Below, one piece after another: positions 48,396-63,176 of a stretch of 64,000 nt of DNA; positions within the stretch are counted from its first letter, which is position 1; the number at the start of each line of letters is the position of its first letter. This stretch comes from Populus alba. Taxonomy: Eukaryota > Streptophyta > Magnoliopsida > Malpighiales > Salicaceae. The stretch lies in NCBI RefSeq assembly GCF_005239225.2, contig NC_133296.1, forward strand, positions 7,068,001 to 7,132,000, given 5' to 3'. Both the position numbers and the translations under genes were made by a program. The notes beneath the pieces were generated by a model. The model was not told the origin of the DNA. It searched no databases and saw nothing but the letters and a program-made list of their open reading frames with translations.

Positions 48396-49154
48396 CTAAG
48401 AATAAATCATTTGCAAATCTTCATATTTGTCCAACTCAATTTTACTCAAAGTAGATTCAAGTTGATCATGAACTAATTCTTCAATATAATCTACTTCTTG
48501 TAAATCATTATCATCTCCAGGTTGCTTGCAAATGTTGAAAATATTCATCTCCAATGTCATGTTTCCAAAAGATAACTTCATGAGTCCATTCCTACAATTA
48601 ATCAATGCATTAGAAGTTGCAAGAAACGGATGTCCTAAAATAATAGGAAATGAATTACATGCTTCAACAGGTTGCATGTCTAAGACAATAAAATCCACAG
48701 GATAAATGAATTTATCGACTTGTACTAGCACATCTTCAACTATTCCTTTAGACACTTTTACCGATCTATCAGCAAGTAAAAGAGTTACAGAAGTTGGTTT
48801 TAACTCACCTAGATTGAGACTTTGAAAAACTGAATATGGAAGTAAATTCACACTAGCTCCAAGATCAAGTAAGGCTCTTTTAATTTTATGTTCTCCAATA
48901 AAGCAAGAAATTGTAGGACAACCAGGGTCTTTATATTTCAAAGCATTATTGTTTTGAAGAATGGCACTTACTTGTTCAGCTAAAAAGGCTTTCTTTTTCA
49001 CATTCAGTTTTCTCTTCACAGTGCACAGATCTTTCAAAAATTTAGCATAGGAAGGAACTTGTTTAATAGCATTCAACAAAGGTATATTGATCCTTACCTG
49101 TTTGAAAATTTCAAAGATTTCAGAGTTGTGATTGACTTTCCTTTGTTTGGTCAT
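48396..49154 (-). CDS. Athila-type aspartic protease region of gag-pro
   Basis: A 252-aa open segment. The protease active-site motif appears as ALLDLGASVNLLPYSVF, where retroviral-type proteases have DTGA/DSGA; the DLGAS form is usual in Athila elements. It is followed by KGIVEDVLV, PVDFIVLDM and PIILGHPFLATS, the second flap and ILGRPFL-like motifs. It was part of a longer gag-pro-pol polyprotein and is now cut off from gag by a frame change at about 49154 and from pol by a deletion. Confidence 0.8.
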   Translation of the reverse strand: MTKQRKVNHNSEIFEIFKQVRINIPLLNAIKQVPSYAKFLKDLCTVKRKLNVKKKAFLAEQVSAILQNNNALKYKDPGCPTISCFIGEHKIKRALLDLGASVNLLPYSVFQSLNLGELKPTSVTLLLADRSVKVSKGIVEDVLVQVDKFIYPVDFIVLDMQPVEACNSFPIILGHPFLATSNALINCRNGLMKLSFGNMTLEMNIFNICKQPGDDNDLQEVDYIEELVHDQLESTLSKIELDKYEDLQMIYS

Positions 49155-50591
49155 GGCATGAGGAAATGGGAGTCTGGCGGGGAATCAGCCTTCTCTTTGC
49201 AATGTTCAGGTTCAACCCCTTCCTTACCCTCAGAGATAGACTCATCATCTTTCTCACAAGGTTCAAGAATGGGTTTTTCAATAACCTTATCACTACGAAG
49301 AGTGATGATTGATTTGACTTGATCCATGTGTTGGCTTTTAGAACTACTCGTATTTGCATTGTATTGCCCTTTTGGATTTTGCTGTGGTTGAGATGGAAAC
49401 TTACCTTTCTCTTGGAAATTGAGAGCAGATGTTAATTTTGTAAGAGCATCTTTAAAATCTGTCATGCTTTGAGCAAGTTGAGTGTTGATTGTCTTCTGCT
49501 TTTCAATGAATGCATGCAATGTTTCCTCAAGATTTCTTCTAGGAGGTGGAGCATAAGGAGGTGCATATCCATGAGAATTTTGAAAATCATGGTGTGCTTG
49601 AAATGGTGGTTGTGAAGTTTGTGCATTGTTGTTATCACTCTTCCAACTGAAATTTGGGTGATTTCTCCAACCAGGGTTATACGTTTATGAGTATGGGTTA
49701 TGGTTGGGTCTTTGGAAACTGTTTAAAGCATGGGCTTGTTCATGGAGGCATTCCCTAAAAGAAGGCAAAGTTGGACAATCATTTGTTGAGTGTTCCTTGG
49801 CTTCACAGATTTGACACACAATGTCTTGAATAGATTTTAATTGACCACTCTTTTTCAATTCAAGTGCTTCGACTTTTCTAGCTCAAGATGCAAACTTGGC
49901 TTGGAGGTCATGATCTTCCCTAAGGTTATGCATACCTCCACTAGATGTATGAGGTTGAGTTTTACTTGGTGCCTCATAAGTACCTGTGGTGTCCCAATTT
50001 TGAGCATTTTCGACTAGCAAGTCTAGGTACTCCATTGCTTCATTAGGGTCTTTATCTTTGAAAGTTCCATTGCACATCAATTCAACCATTTGCCTATCTC
50101 TAGGTGTTAAACCTTCATAAAAATGTGAAACCAATCTCCATGTTTCAAAACCATGATGAGGGCAAGTATATAAGCAAATCTCGATACCTATCCCAACATT
50201 GGTAAAATGTTTCTCCTGGTTTTTGAGTGAAAGTGATGATTTGTCTTTTGAAAGAGTTTTTTCTGTGAGACGGAAAAAACTTCTTTAAAAATTGTTGTTG
50301 CATTTCATCCCAAGCACGAATGGATCCTGGTCTCAAATTTTGTAGCCATGTTTTAGCTTTATCTTTTAATGAAAAAGGAAAAAGCTTTAATCGAATGGTG
50401 TTCATGCTATAATTTGAGTCATTATAGGTATTACAGACCTCCTCAAATTCCCTTAAATGCAAGTATGGATTTTCTAGGTCTAAACCATGAAAAGAAGGTA
50501 AAAGTTGAATAATGTCTGGCTTAAAATTAAAATGAGATGCATCAGGAGGGAAAACTATGCATGAGGGTGCACTTGTTCTTGTGGGATTCAT
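49151..50591 (-). pseudogene. Athila-type gag, frameshifted
   Basis: The start is at 50591 (MNPTRTSAPS). The 50145-50591 frame holds the retrotransposon gag core (LPSFHGLDLENPYLHLREFEEVC, FPFSLKDKAKTWLQNL, FLKKFFP). It continues in 49883-50134 (DRQMVELMCNGTF), then a CCHC zinc knuckle near 49775-49835 (CQICEAKEHSTNDC, spacing C-2-C-4-H-4-C), then 49151-49519. Frame changes separate these pieces, so the full protein cannot be made. Confidence 0.8.
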
Positions 50592-50875
50592 GTGTCTCTA
50601 AGTGTTCTTCTATGGTTATTCTCATTATTCTCATTATGAAGTGATTGATTATCTTCTTCAGCCATATTTTCTGAAAATGATGAGGATACCCTATAAAGTC
50701 GACAACTTAATGTACGTGACCAAACTCGCATGCACGTGTAAGAAGAGAATAAAAAGAAGAAAAGAAAATAGAAGAAAAAGAAACAAAACAAAACAAAGAA
50801 AACAAAAGTTAGATAAAATGAAAAGTGAAAAGAGAAAATAAATTAAATATTATAATTTTATACAAGAATTTACCT

Positions 50876-50893
50876 CCCCGGGCAACGGCGCCA
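50876..50893 (-). promoter_or_regulatory. Primer binding site, tRNA-Asp type (Athila-type element)
   Basis: The minus strand reads TGGCGCCGTTGCCCGGGG, a few nt inside the 5' LTR. It matches the complement of the plant tRNA-Asp 3' end except for one extra C, as commonly seen for Athila elements. Confidence 0.75.
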
Positions 50894-50899
50894 AAAACT

Positions 50900-52607
50900 T
50901 GACACGACCAAAAGCTTGATGTCTTCTCCCAAGTGCAGGAGTGTTGAAATAATAAATAACCCGGCAAGACCGGGGTTGAACCATAGAGAGGTTAATTGTA
51001 TAAATTATAAATAACAACGCAACAATAACAATAATAACAATAGTAGTACTAGTAATAATAATAATAATAATAATACTCAGTACGTGGCGTTGTTATACCT
51101 GAGAATTATCTAAAAAAATCGGGTCACAGGTTTCCAACCTATATACTGAGTTTATGAACAAATAACAACAACAACAACAACAACAACAATAATAATAAAG
51201 AAGAGAAGGAAGAAATTAATGAGAACTTTGAGTTGAAATATTAATGTAAGGATTAAACAACGATAAAAATAAATGTCAAGGTTAGAGGATCCACTAATGG
51301 TACTTCAAACAAGTATAATATAAACTCTTATTACTCAATTGGAAACCACACATAAAGGAGGTTTCCAATCAGATTATAAATTGTTAACATGATTACATTA
51401 GTTATCTTATTCGAATAAAGCTAATACTTGTAAATGTTGGCAGGCATTCATGATTATAACTTATGTTAACAACAAATCAAGTTCCTTTCATAGCTCAGGT
51501 GTTGGTTATACCATACAGTATGGGCTATGAAAGTACCAAGTATTTGTTGTACGAAGTGTTATACAACATAAATCTAGATTACCATTTAACAAGCAAAGTA
51601 TTAAAAGTGAACAAGATAACAAATATAAAACATGTTAGTATCCAACGTTAAGGTCCATGTTAAGTTTATATTATACTTATTCTTACACCATTAGTGTACC
51701 CTTTTCACCTTGACATAATTAACTTAGCTAAACATAATGAAAGAAAGAAACATAAATGAACAAGATAAGAACATAAATGAGAAAGAAGTTAACTAAGTAA
51801 AGGAAAGGAAATGAAGTGCATAAACTGATATTAATGAAAGCAAAACATAAGCAATACAAAGAGAGAAAGCAAGAGCATAATCTTGATCTGGAAACCAAGA
51901 TGCCTCAATACATGGTAAGTGCCTCCTTTTATAGGCCAAAATTTGGAACTATTGATTTGTTAATTAATTGATGAGTGGGTGGCCACATCTTGACTTTGTG
52001 ACAATCCTTATCTTCTTGTCTGAACAAGACGTCATTGATAACATCATAATTTGCCCAGAATCCTCAGTATGTTCTAGGAAATTGTCTCAGCTTTCCAACA
52101 AAAAAAAGATGAGGTCATTTGGACTTCTAGAACTCAAGATATGGGTTGAACACTAAATAGTGTCTGGGCTGCAGGACAGCTTCGGACTTCTTCGTTGTTC
52201 CTTCAGTTTGGACTTCAAAACGGTCTTTTTAAATCTTGGGCTCCCAAGAAAGTTGTAGGCCTTTGTCTTACCTTTCCATTCATATAAAATGGACCTAAAT
52301 CCGAGATCTAGAGCTCCAGATATGATCCAATTACCGAGCAATGTTCTGGTTTGGACTGCACCGGCATCCCTTTTCTAAGTTTGGCCATCTCTTTGTCCTT
52401 TCACTTTCAATACTTAAACTCATCAATCAATCCTTTTATTTATGTGATAGGCCTGCATTTAAGATGAACATTTACCATAAATTAAGGTATCTTATAGTAT
52501 CAAACTTGTTATTATAAAACATGCTTTAGTTAAGGAGTTATTGATACTTCAAGTGCAAAATGATGATATAAAAACCTTGATAAACATGCACTTTTAAGTA
52601 CTAATCA
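50900..52607 (-). repeat. 5' LTR of the Athila-type element
   Basis: 1708 bp, the partner of 30465-32201. Most differences are single substitutions in the first 250 bp and changes in the number of AAT/AAC repeat units (51010-51075, 51165-51195). Confidence 0.9.
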
Positions 52608-52612
52608 GTAAG

Positions 52613-55030
52613 CAGGTCGCATCACATAGTTGTTGGTTATGGTAGAATTTAAAAAAATATCCAACAATTATAAATTTGGAATTGAGTACTTTTCTTCAAG
52701 CACAGTCTCATTCTCTAAACGCGACCCACATTCTGCTGCATGTCGAATAAAAAAAACTAAGAAAACATTTAAGGTTTAGTCAACACAAATGTGTTTTAAA
52801 GAAAGATAAAAAATAATATCAAATTATAAAAAATAAATGTTGAATCATGAAAAAAAAAAAAACAACAATGTTGACCCGTATTAACCTATAAAACCTATGT
52901 CTCAGACAATTTGACCGGAAACACTAAACATGGAAAAACAATGAAGACCAATTCCTAACATATCAAATATTGAAGAAAAAAAAAATCAATCATACAAAAG
53001 AATCCAAAAGAAAAAATAATAATTAAAAGTAAAAAAAAAAAATATGTGAGCTCACTTAGATTAACCTGTCAAACTCATAAGTTATTTCATGAGATCGAGA
53101 TATTCTTATAAAAAGACAAAGAAAACCATAAAGCCTACTCTAATAAAAATCAAAATCAACATCAAGTAATGAGATCGAAAAAGAAAATATGTAAAAAAAA
53201 AAAAAACGATTTGAACTTGTGACCCAACCATTTGACTAAAAACACCAAACATGGAAAAACTATGAAACCCAAATGTTAATAAATCAATTGTCAAATGATA
53301 AAATTAAAAAAAAAATCAATCGCAAAAAAACAGTTCAAAAGAAAAAATATCAATTAAAAAATTGAGGACCAAACTTGAAAAAAAAATAAAGAATGGATAA
53401 TTTTGGATTGAAGGGCTAAATTGAAAAGAGAAATAAATTTCATAAAAAATAAAAGATGAAACCTGAGGACTAAATTAGAGGATAAATAATTGAATGACAT
53501 GACAAAAGCAGACTTTTAACCTTCATATGACCGAGCTTACTCCACCGGAATGATGTGGCTTCTCTCACATGTCTGACTTTTTTTATAATATTTTTTAATT
53601 ATTATGAGATACTATATATATTTAAAATATGAAAATGCCCCCAAAGAAAGCTTAATTAAAATTTGAAACTAAGGTTATCTTAGAAAATTCATTATGCTAG
53701 AAAATGTAAAATCTTAAAAAAAAAAAAAAACCTGGAGACTAATTATCTGATTTGTTTACTTTTTTAAGGGTAGTAAAAGTATTTTACTATTTGAAAAAGA
53801 AAAACTAAAATCATTGTACCCCTAATCAAAACAAAAATAACAAATGGAGAACGTGTAAAAAATCATTTTTTCCCCCGAATTTAGTCTTCTAGGCTAATTT
53901 CATGAAGACAAAAATCATCTATTCACTATTACAATTAATAGTAATTTGTGTCTAGTGCTATAGTATTTTTTTCCATGCCCTATATTTCTTGTGTGTGTGT
54001 GTGTATTAGTCTAACTACTTGCGCTATGTTGTGAGATGGAGCATTTTTTTTTATTGTTCAATGCAAGAAAAAACTATGGATGATGTTAATGCTTTTCTTT
54101 TTATTTGTTATTGATAACAAAATTAATTGTAAACTAAAAAAGTTAATACATGTGTTCAAAATAATAAATCAAGAATTATACATGCAAATTTCTCTTTCTT
54201 TTAATTTTACTTTTCTATTATAAATTTAACCAATAACTCATTGAATTCATCACAAAAAGATTCAATTAGAAGCAAAATCAACAAAATTTAAAATTGTTTT
54301 TGTCAAAAAAAATTTTCATTACAAATTTCACTAATAACTCATTAAATTAGCCACAACGGATTCAATAAAAAAAATTAAAAAATTGAATTTGATTTTACCA
54401 AACCATAGAGATTAGTTATATAGTATTAGGATTCAATATAGCTTAGTTAGGAATCTCAAAGAGCTTGTTTATATAGTATTAAGATTCAATATAGCTCTTT
54501 ATCATATATATAGAGATTAAAATATTTTAATTTAATCATAATATTAAAAAATAAATGTAATCTATATAAGATAAGTAGCTATATTGAATCCTAATACAAA
54601 CTAAATTTTTTATTTACTAATAATCATATGAATTTCTAACTAAAGCTAAATGACTTGATTAGTTTTATCTACAAAGAATTCTCAATTAGAGTAGAATTGA
54701 ACATATTAGTCATTTCGTGTAAATTTAAACTCTTACAGTCTAGTTCCTTTAATCGATTAATATTCTTCAAACCTAGTTGATTTTATTATTTATGATCAAT
54801 TTCAACCTTTATTTCTTGATTTAAAACATGTTATAGTATTATTATTTTTATTATAATTCAAAGTATTACTAAAAAAATATTATTATTTGAATTATTATTA
54901 TTATCATTAGTAAATTAAAAAAATATATTATTACATCGAAGAAAAGCCATACATTTTTAAAAAAAAAATTAATAAAAAAAATATAAGAACTTGGATAGAC
55001 AAGTTAAATATTATTATTAATATTATAAAA
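52613..55030. other. Copy B of the intergenic block, third part
   Basis: Matches 3833-5287 and 9512-10190 of copy A without the SINE and without the solo LTR. It contains about 460 bp (53185-53655) that copy A lacks. Nothing coding. Confidence 0.7.
54423..54597. mobile_element. Fold-back / MITE-like element (copy B)
   Basis: Paralogue of 9589-9763, here with perfect 21-bp inverted arms beginning GTATTAGGATTCAATATAG. Confidence 0.45.
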
Positions 55031-55690
55031 TCTATATTGGATCCAACATTATGCAGAACCCAAAATAGGCTTGAGTCCTGGCTGGGTTAGGACCTTAATA
55101 GCCTTGGATCCGAGCTGGTCATGACCCAAAATAACCTTCGTTCTGGCTAGGCAGAACCCAAAATAGCACTGGTTCGGCCCGGTGCGAGACCCCAAATAGC
55201 CTTGGGTCCTGGCCTCTGTTGGACCCAGATTAGCCTTGGGTCGAGTCAGGGCATGACCTAAAATAGCATTTGGTTCGGCCAAGTGCAGGACCCAAAATAG
55301 CTTTGGGTCGGGCTTATGCAAGACCTAAATAGCATTAGGTCCGAGTCGTACAGGACTCAAAATAGCCTCGGGTCCAATGCAAGACCCAAAGTAGCCTCGG
55401 GTCCTAAAGGCTGCGGAACCCAACATAGCCTTGGGTCCTGTAGCCTACAGGACTCAAATATAGCCTTGGGTTCGACCATGTGCAAAATCAAAGTAGCCTT
55501 GGGTCCTGCCCTGGGTCCTGCCCTGTGCAGGATATAAAATAGCCTTGGTCCTGCCTGGTGCAGGATCTAAAATAACCTTAAGTCCTATAGGTTGCAGGAT
55601 CCAAAATAGTCTTGGGTCTAACCGGGTTCAACATCCAAATAGCCTTGAGTCATGGCCAAACAAGACTGAAATAGTCTTAGGTCCTACTGG
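55031..55690. repeat. Dyad-unit minisatellite array 3
   Basis: The longest of the three arrays, with clear GACCCAA, 7 nt, TTGGGTC units at a spacing of roughly 30-40 bp. It has the same leader (TATAAAATCTATATTGGATCC) as the arrays at 10192 and 12401, but no BAHD fragment follows it. Confidence 0.85.
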
Positions 55691-55950
55691 AATTAGGACC
55701 TAAATTTTTTATAAGTATAAAAAGTGAGCCCGTGCATAGTGTGTGCCACTTTAAGTAGTAAAATATCTATTTTTTTAACCGTGAGAGATGTAACTTAACT
55801 AGTCAGTCTCGAGTTTACTCCTTGAAAGTTACTAGTTCAAATATCACAAATCTCAAGAATATTAAATATTTACATGATCGTTAACTTCAGGATTTATAGA
55901 ATTAGTTAAGGTATATGAAAACTAGACTAAACACTAATGTTAATCTAAAA

Positions 55951-56450
55951 NNNNNNNNNNNNNNNNNNNNNNNNNNNNNNNNNNNNNNNNNNNNNNNNNN
56001 NNNNNNNNNNNNNNNNNNNNNNNNNNNNNNNNNNNNNNNNNNNNNNNNNNNNNNNNNNNNNNNNNNNNNNNNNNNNNNNNNNNNNNNNNNNNNNNNNNNN
56101 NNNNNNNNNNNNNNNNNNNNNNNNNNNNNNNNNNNNNNNNNNNNNNNNNNNNNNNNNNNNNNNNNNNNNNNNNNNNNNNNNNNNNNNNNNNNNNNNNNNN
56201 NNNNNNNNNNNNNNNNNNNNNNNNNNNNNNNNNNNNNNNNNNNNNNNNNNNNNNNNNNNNNNNNNNNNNNNNNNNNNNNNNNNNNNNNNNNNNNNNNNNN
56301 NNNNNNNNNNNNNNNNNNNNNNNNNNNNNNNNNNNNNNNNNNNNNNNNNNNNNNNNNNNNNNNNNNNNNNNNNNNNNNNNNNNNNNNNNNNNNNNNNNNN
56401 NNNNNNNNNNNNNNNNNNNNNNNNNNNNNNNNNNNNNNNNNNNNNNNNNN
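55951..56450. other. Assembly gap (500 N)
   Basis: Exactly 500 unknown bases, probably a placeholder of arbitrary length. It separates the array region from the copia remnant, so the order and distance across it are not certain. Confidence 0.95.
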
Positions 56451-57990
56451 GCACTATTTGCCACTTTATCTTCTTTTGTTATTCCTACTAGTTATTTAAT
56501 ATGTGCTCTTTTGGCTAATATGACATGGGAAGTGGAGGATTGTCCTGCAGGTGTGCCTCCACTTGGATGTAAGTGGATCTATTCTATTAAGGTTAAGTTT
56601 AATGGTAGTTTGAATAAGTATAAAAGGCTCGCTCAGTAACACTTAGAAATAATCAAGAATATAGAGTAAATTACGAGGGAACTTTTGCTCTTGTGTTCAA
56701 AATGACCACCATTTGCACAATGTGGCTATTGCCACTTCTTGAAAATTAGGGTTTACACCAAATGAATATGAAGAACACCTTTCTTCACGGGAATCTCAAG
56801 GAAGATGTTTATATGCGTCCTCTTGCAAATTTACTTTCCACCCTTAACTTTAATAGTGTGCAAGTTATGTTGCTCCTTGTATGGTCTCAAACAAGCTCCT
56901 CGTGCATGTATGAGAAATTTACTTCTACCTTACTCAAGTTTGCTTTTCTTAAGAGCAAGTATGATGCATCATTGTTTCTTCGCAAACTAAGATTGGGTTG
57001 TCATTATTTTGGTTTATGTTGATGACATAATCATCACGGGTACTGGTTCGGTTCTGATCTCTCAATTTACAACAGTATTTTACAAGACTCTTTTTCACAT
57101 GAAAGATCTGGGATTTCTTACATATTTTCTTGGTATGGAAATTACTACTAGTTCACATGGTATTTTTCTATCACAACACAAGTATGCCAAAAGATTTTGT
57201 GGTTTCTGCTAATCTCTAGGACTCTTATCCTTTTGATACTTCTATAAAAACTAAATCTCAAGCTATGCAAGTAAGAATGTGACTTGTTATTAGAACCCAT
57301 AGCCTATTGAATACTGGTTAGAAGCTTGGTTTATCTTACATTTACTAGACCTGATATTTCTTATACAGTCCAACAAATTAGTTAGTTCATGACTTCTCCT
57401 CGACACCTTTATACGGCTGTAATTCGTCAAATCATTTGATATTTTCACTGTACAGCTTTACAGGGACTTTTATATCCTACTGGTATTTTACTTAATCTTG
57501 TAGCAGATAGTGATGCAAATTATGCTGGCTATAGTGACATTTGATGTTCTACTTCAGGTTGGTGTATGTTTCTTGTTCCAACTCTTATTTATTGGAAAAG
57601 CAAGAAACAATACCGTGTTTCCAAGTCCTCTACTAAATCTAAATATAGGGCCATGTCCCAAGCTTGCGTTGAGATACATTGGCTTCAAAGGCTGCTAGTT
57701 GAACCTGGCTTCTCTCCATATGGCCCTACTTCTCTACATATGGATAATACTAATGCCAGTCACTTTTTAATTAATCTCACCTTCCATGAATGCACTAAAC
57801 ATATTGAGGTTGATTGTTATTTCATTTGTGAGGCATTTGAAGGTCGGGCTTTCTCTTTTCCTCATGTATCTAGGAATATTCAAGTAGTGGATATTTTTAT
57901 CAAGGCTCTCACACGACAACGACATAATTTTCTTTCAAACAAATTGATGCTTATAGATAGCCTGCATCAATTTGAATGGGTATGTCAATA
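56451..57990 (+). pseudogene. Ty1/copia pol remnant (reverse transcriptase - RNase H)
   Basis: In-order motifs with frameshifts and stops: CPAGVPPLGCKWIYSIK, then MNMKNTFLHGNLKEDVYM, YVDDIIITG (the YVDD catalytic box near 57015), FHMKDLGFLTYFLGMEI, and WKSKKQYRVSKSSTKSKYRAMSQA with TKHIEVDCYFI for RNase H. The integrase side is lost in the gap. A polypurine-like tract follows near 58127-58137, then a possible partial LTR to about 58260. Confidence 0.85.
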
Positions 57991-58080
57991 GAAAACCATA
58001 AATTATACCAAAATTGATGCTTATAGATAGCCTGCATCAATTTGAATGGGTATGTCAATAGAAAACCATAAATTATACCT
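57941..58080 (+). repeat. Exact 70-bp tandem duplication
   Basis: 57941-58010 and 58011-58080 appear identical and span the end of the copia RNase H frame and its stop. Confidence 0.9.
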
Positions 58081-58260
58081 TGTTAATAGCTATTAATACA
58101 AAATGTATATACTCTCGTAACTAAGAAAGGAGATTTTGCTTACAATATATAGCTTCCTAAATCACTCTAGATAATTAGTATATATAGATTTAAGTTTCCT
58201 TGTATAATTAGCAGTCTGCCCTTTATATAATGCAGACCTTCTAAAAAGAAAGGTATTTGG

Positions 58261-61506
<3,246 letters not shown>

Positions 61507-61584
61507 TTATATTAATAATTTGCAGCAGTGACCAGCAACCATACGTCCAAAAACCAGGGACTAGGCTAGGCTGTTAGTCTCTAT

Positions 61585-61862
61585 TAATAAGAACAGCTTC
61601 TTTGCAGATGGTGCAATCTCAAAGATTATGCAAAATCAAAACAATGGCATTCAACGTTCACTCAAGATCAGATCTCAAACCCACTTGGAATTAAAGTTAC
61701 CAGAAGAACTTCATCAAAATTTTAAGAATATAATTAGTTCTATTATCAAGATTAATGATCACTTAAAAAAAAAAAAAAAGAATCAGGCCCAATTCTCCAG
61801 TATTCTTCTTCATGGAATTCCATTATTTGACCACCAGAGCTTCCTGCTCTTCACTAAATGCA
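61585..61862 (-). pseudogene. Second phytoglobin pseudogene fragment
   Basis: An exon-1 piece at 61781-61862 reads AFSEEQEALVVK, stop (TAA for Ser), WNSMKKNTGELGL. After about 160 bp an exon-2 piece near 61587-61623 reads IFEIAPSAKKLFL and then breaks off. The splice acceptor is mutated (CATA for CAAG). It lies directly upstream of the first pseudogene in the same orientation, so the two are tandem duplicates. Confidence 0.7.
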
Positions 61863-63176
61863 CTTCTAATCTCCTGCTCCTCTCCACACCTTTGCATGTT
61901 GGCATATAATTAAATGAATACCACAGAGACAGAGTATTAAAAAAGGGTAAAAGAAAGCTACTTCTAGAATATCTTGGAGTTCTGCATACAAACCCATGTA
62001 GTGATCCCTGCCTCCTGACCCATGATAACTCCATGGATTGCTGATGCAAAGATCTTGGACCAGATTTTGCATTACATAATGCTTAGAGACATCTCTGATG
62101 TCACATCTCTTGATGCCTGTAGCTGTAAGTTTTAGTTTTTTACAAAATAAATCAACTTAAGAAGTCAAGAAAATGTGATGGAAAGCAAAAGATACAAACC
62201 ATTAGAGAGGATCATAGTAGCCCTTGAAGTAGTGCTGATGTTATAAAGACTCGTCGTCTGGTGAATTTGTAACAGTGACAAAGAAGAACAAAGGAAGAAA
62301 TACTTTGTAACAGTGAAAATAAACAGTTGAAAATTTGAAGCACTGGCATAGATCTATGGAAAGCAGCTTCACCAGTTAGGCTCTGTTATTAATAGAAAAA
62401 CTTTGGCTTTTCCAGATGGCTGGAACCAAAGAAATTTATATATGAACCTTTCAGGTTGTGGTGGGTCCAACTTCATTTTTTATATCTGGTGGTGTCATTC
62501 CAGTAGAATGCATAACCTGGGACAAAGGATTTGTTGAAAGAAGGCAAACATGATTTGGACTCGCTGATTATTTTGAGTTTTTCTTTATCTTGGACATGTA
62601 CCAAGCTGGAACAAGAATCTGGATTCAGAGAAAAGGCCAAGGAAAGTAGAATGTGAGGAAAGAGTTATAGACTGAAACTAATCTCAGTATCGCAGCTAGA
62701 GTTGTAGAACCAATTCAAGTATGGCCCCATGTTAATGGTATTCAAAGAAAAACCATAGTCCATCCAGGGGTCAAGATTTTCTGCAGTTCATGCTTCCAAG
62801 GCTCGATCAGGAGACCATGGCATTCAGAGAGAAACCACATTCGATACACTGTTAGCTGATGCTAGCAAGCCCTCAGGATAAACGCAATAAATTTGAATAT
62901 TTTTTTTTAAAAAAAAGACGAAGGACTGAAACGAACAGAGTTTTTGTATAATTTTTTAAGCAAACAATTTCAATTAGGATCTAATAACGTAGCTTCTCTG
63001 ATCTGGAATCCCGGATTTCCAATTATTGTTGAATGCAATAAGGATCATTAACACTGTAGACCAGTGACGCAAACTCTTTCTTCACTTTATAATGAAAAAG
63101 GGTACTGTACAAACGCTAGACAATTAATCTACCAAAACTTTCAAAAAGAGAGAATAAAGATAGACACCAGATGAAA
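61863..63176. other. Region between phytoglobin remnants and PDV2
   Basis: No gene identified. On the minus strand 61950-62125 is open and bounded by AG and GT-like positions (frame with CDIRDVSKHYVMQNLVQDLC and NPWSYHGSGG), but I do not recognise it. It may be the 5' part of the phytoglobin locus or an unrelated fragment. The PDV2 3' UTR probably occupies about the last 100 bp. Confidence 0.4.

Larger units (their letters stand above)
30465..52607 (-). mobile_element. Athila-type Ty3/gypsy retrotransposon carrying a LOG-like ORF
   Basis: A full-length but defective element of 22.1 kb, including a nested element at 34698-48045. LTRs are 30465-32201 and 50900-52607 (TGACACG...AATCA). The target duplication is GTAGG (30460-30464) and GTAAG (52608-52612); the empty site is at 3828-3832. 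Reading on the minus strand: 5' LTR, tRNA-Asp-type primer site, gag, protease, a deletion of reverse transcriptase and most of RNase H, an integrase N-terminal remnant, a LOG ORF in place of the integrase core and env-like region, a 3' conserved block (ACATTGAGGACAATG on the minus strand near 33290), a short purine-rich tract, 3' LTR. Lacking RT, it could only have moved using enzymes from a relative. LTRs differ by scattered substitutions and microsatellite length. Confidence 0.9.

Noticed and set aside
55915..56499. Long ORFs across the gap
   Set aside because: They consist almost wholly of N.
61866..62072. ORF with MQNLVQDLCISNPWSYHG as a gene
   Set aside because: It is open over only about 175 bp with no domain I recognise and no supported neighbouring exon. 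Noted as a possible fragment only.
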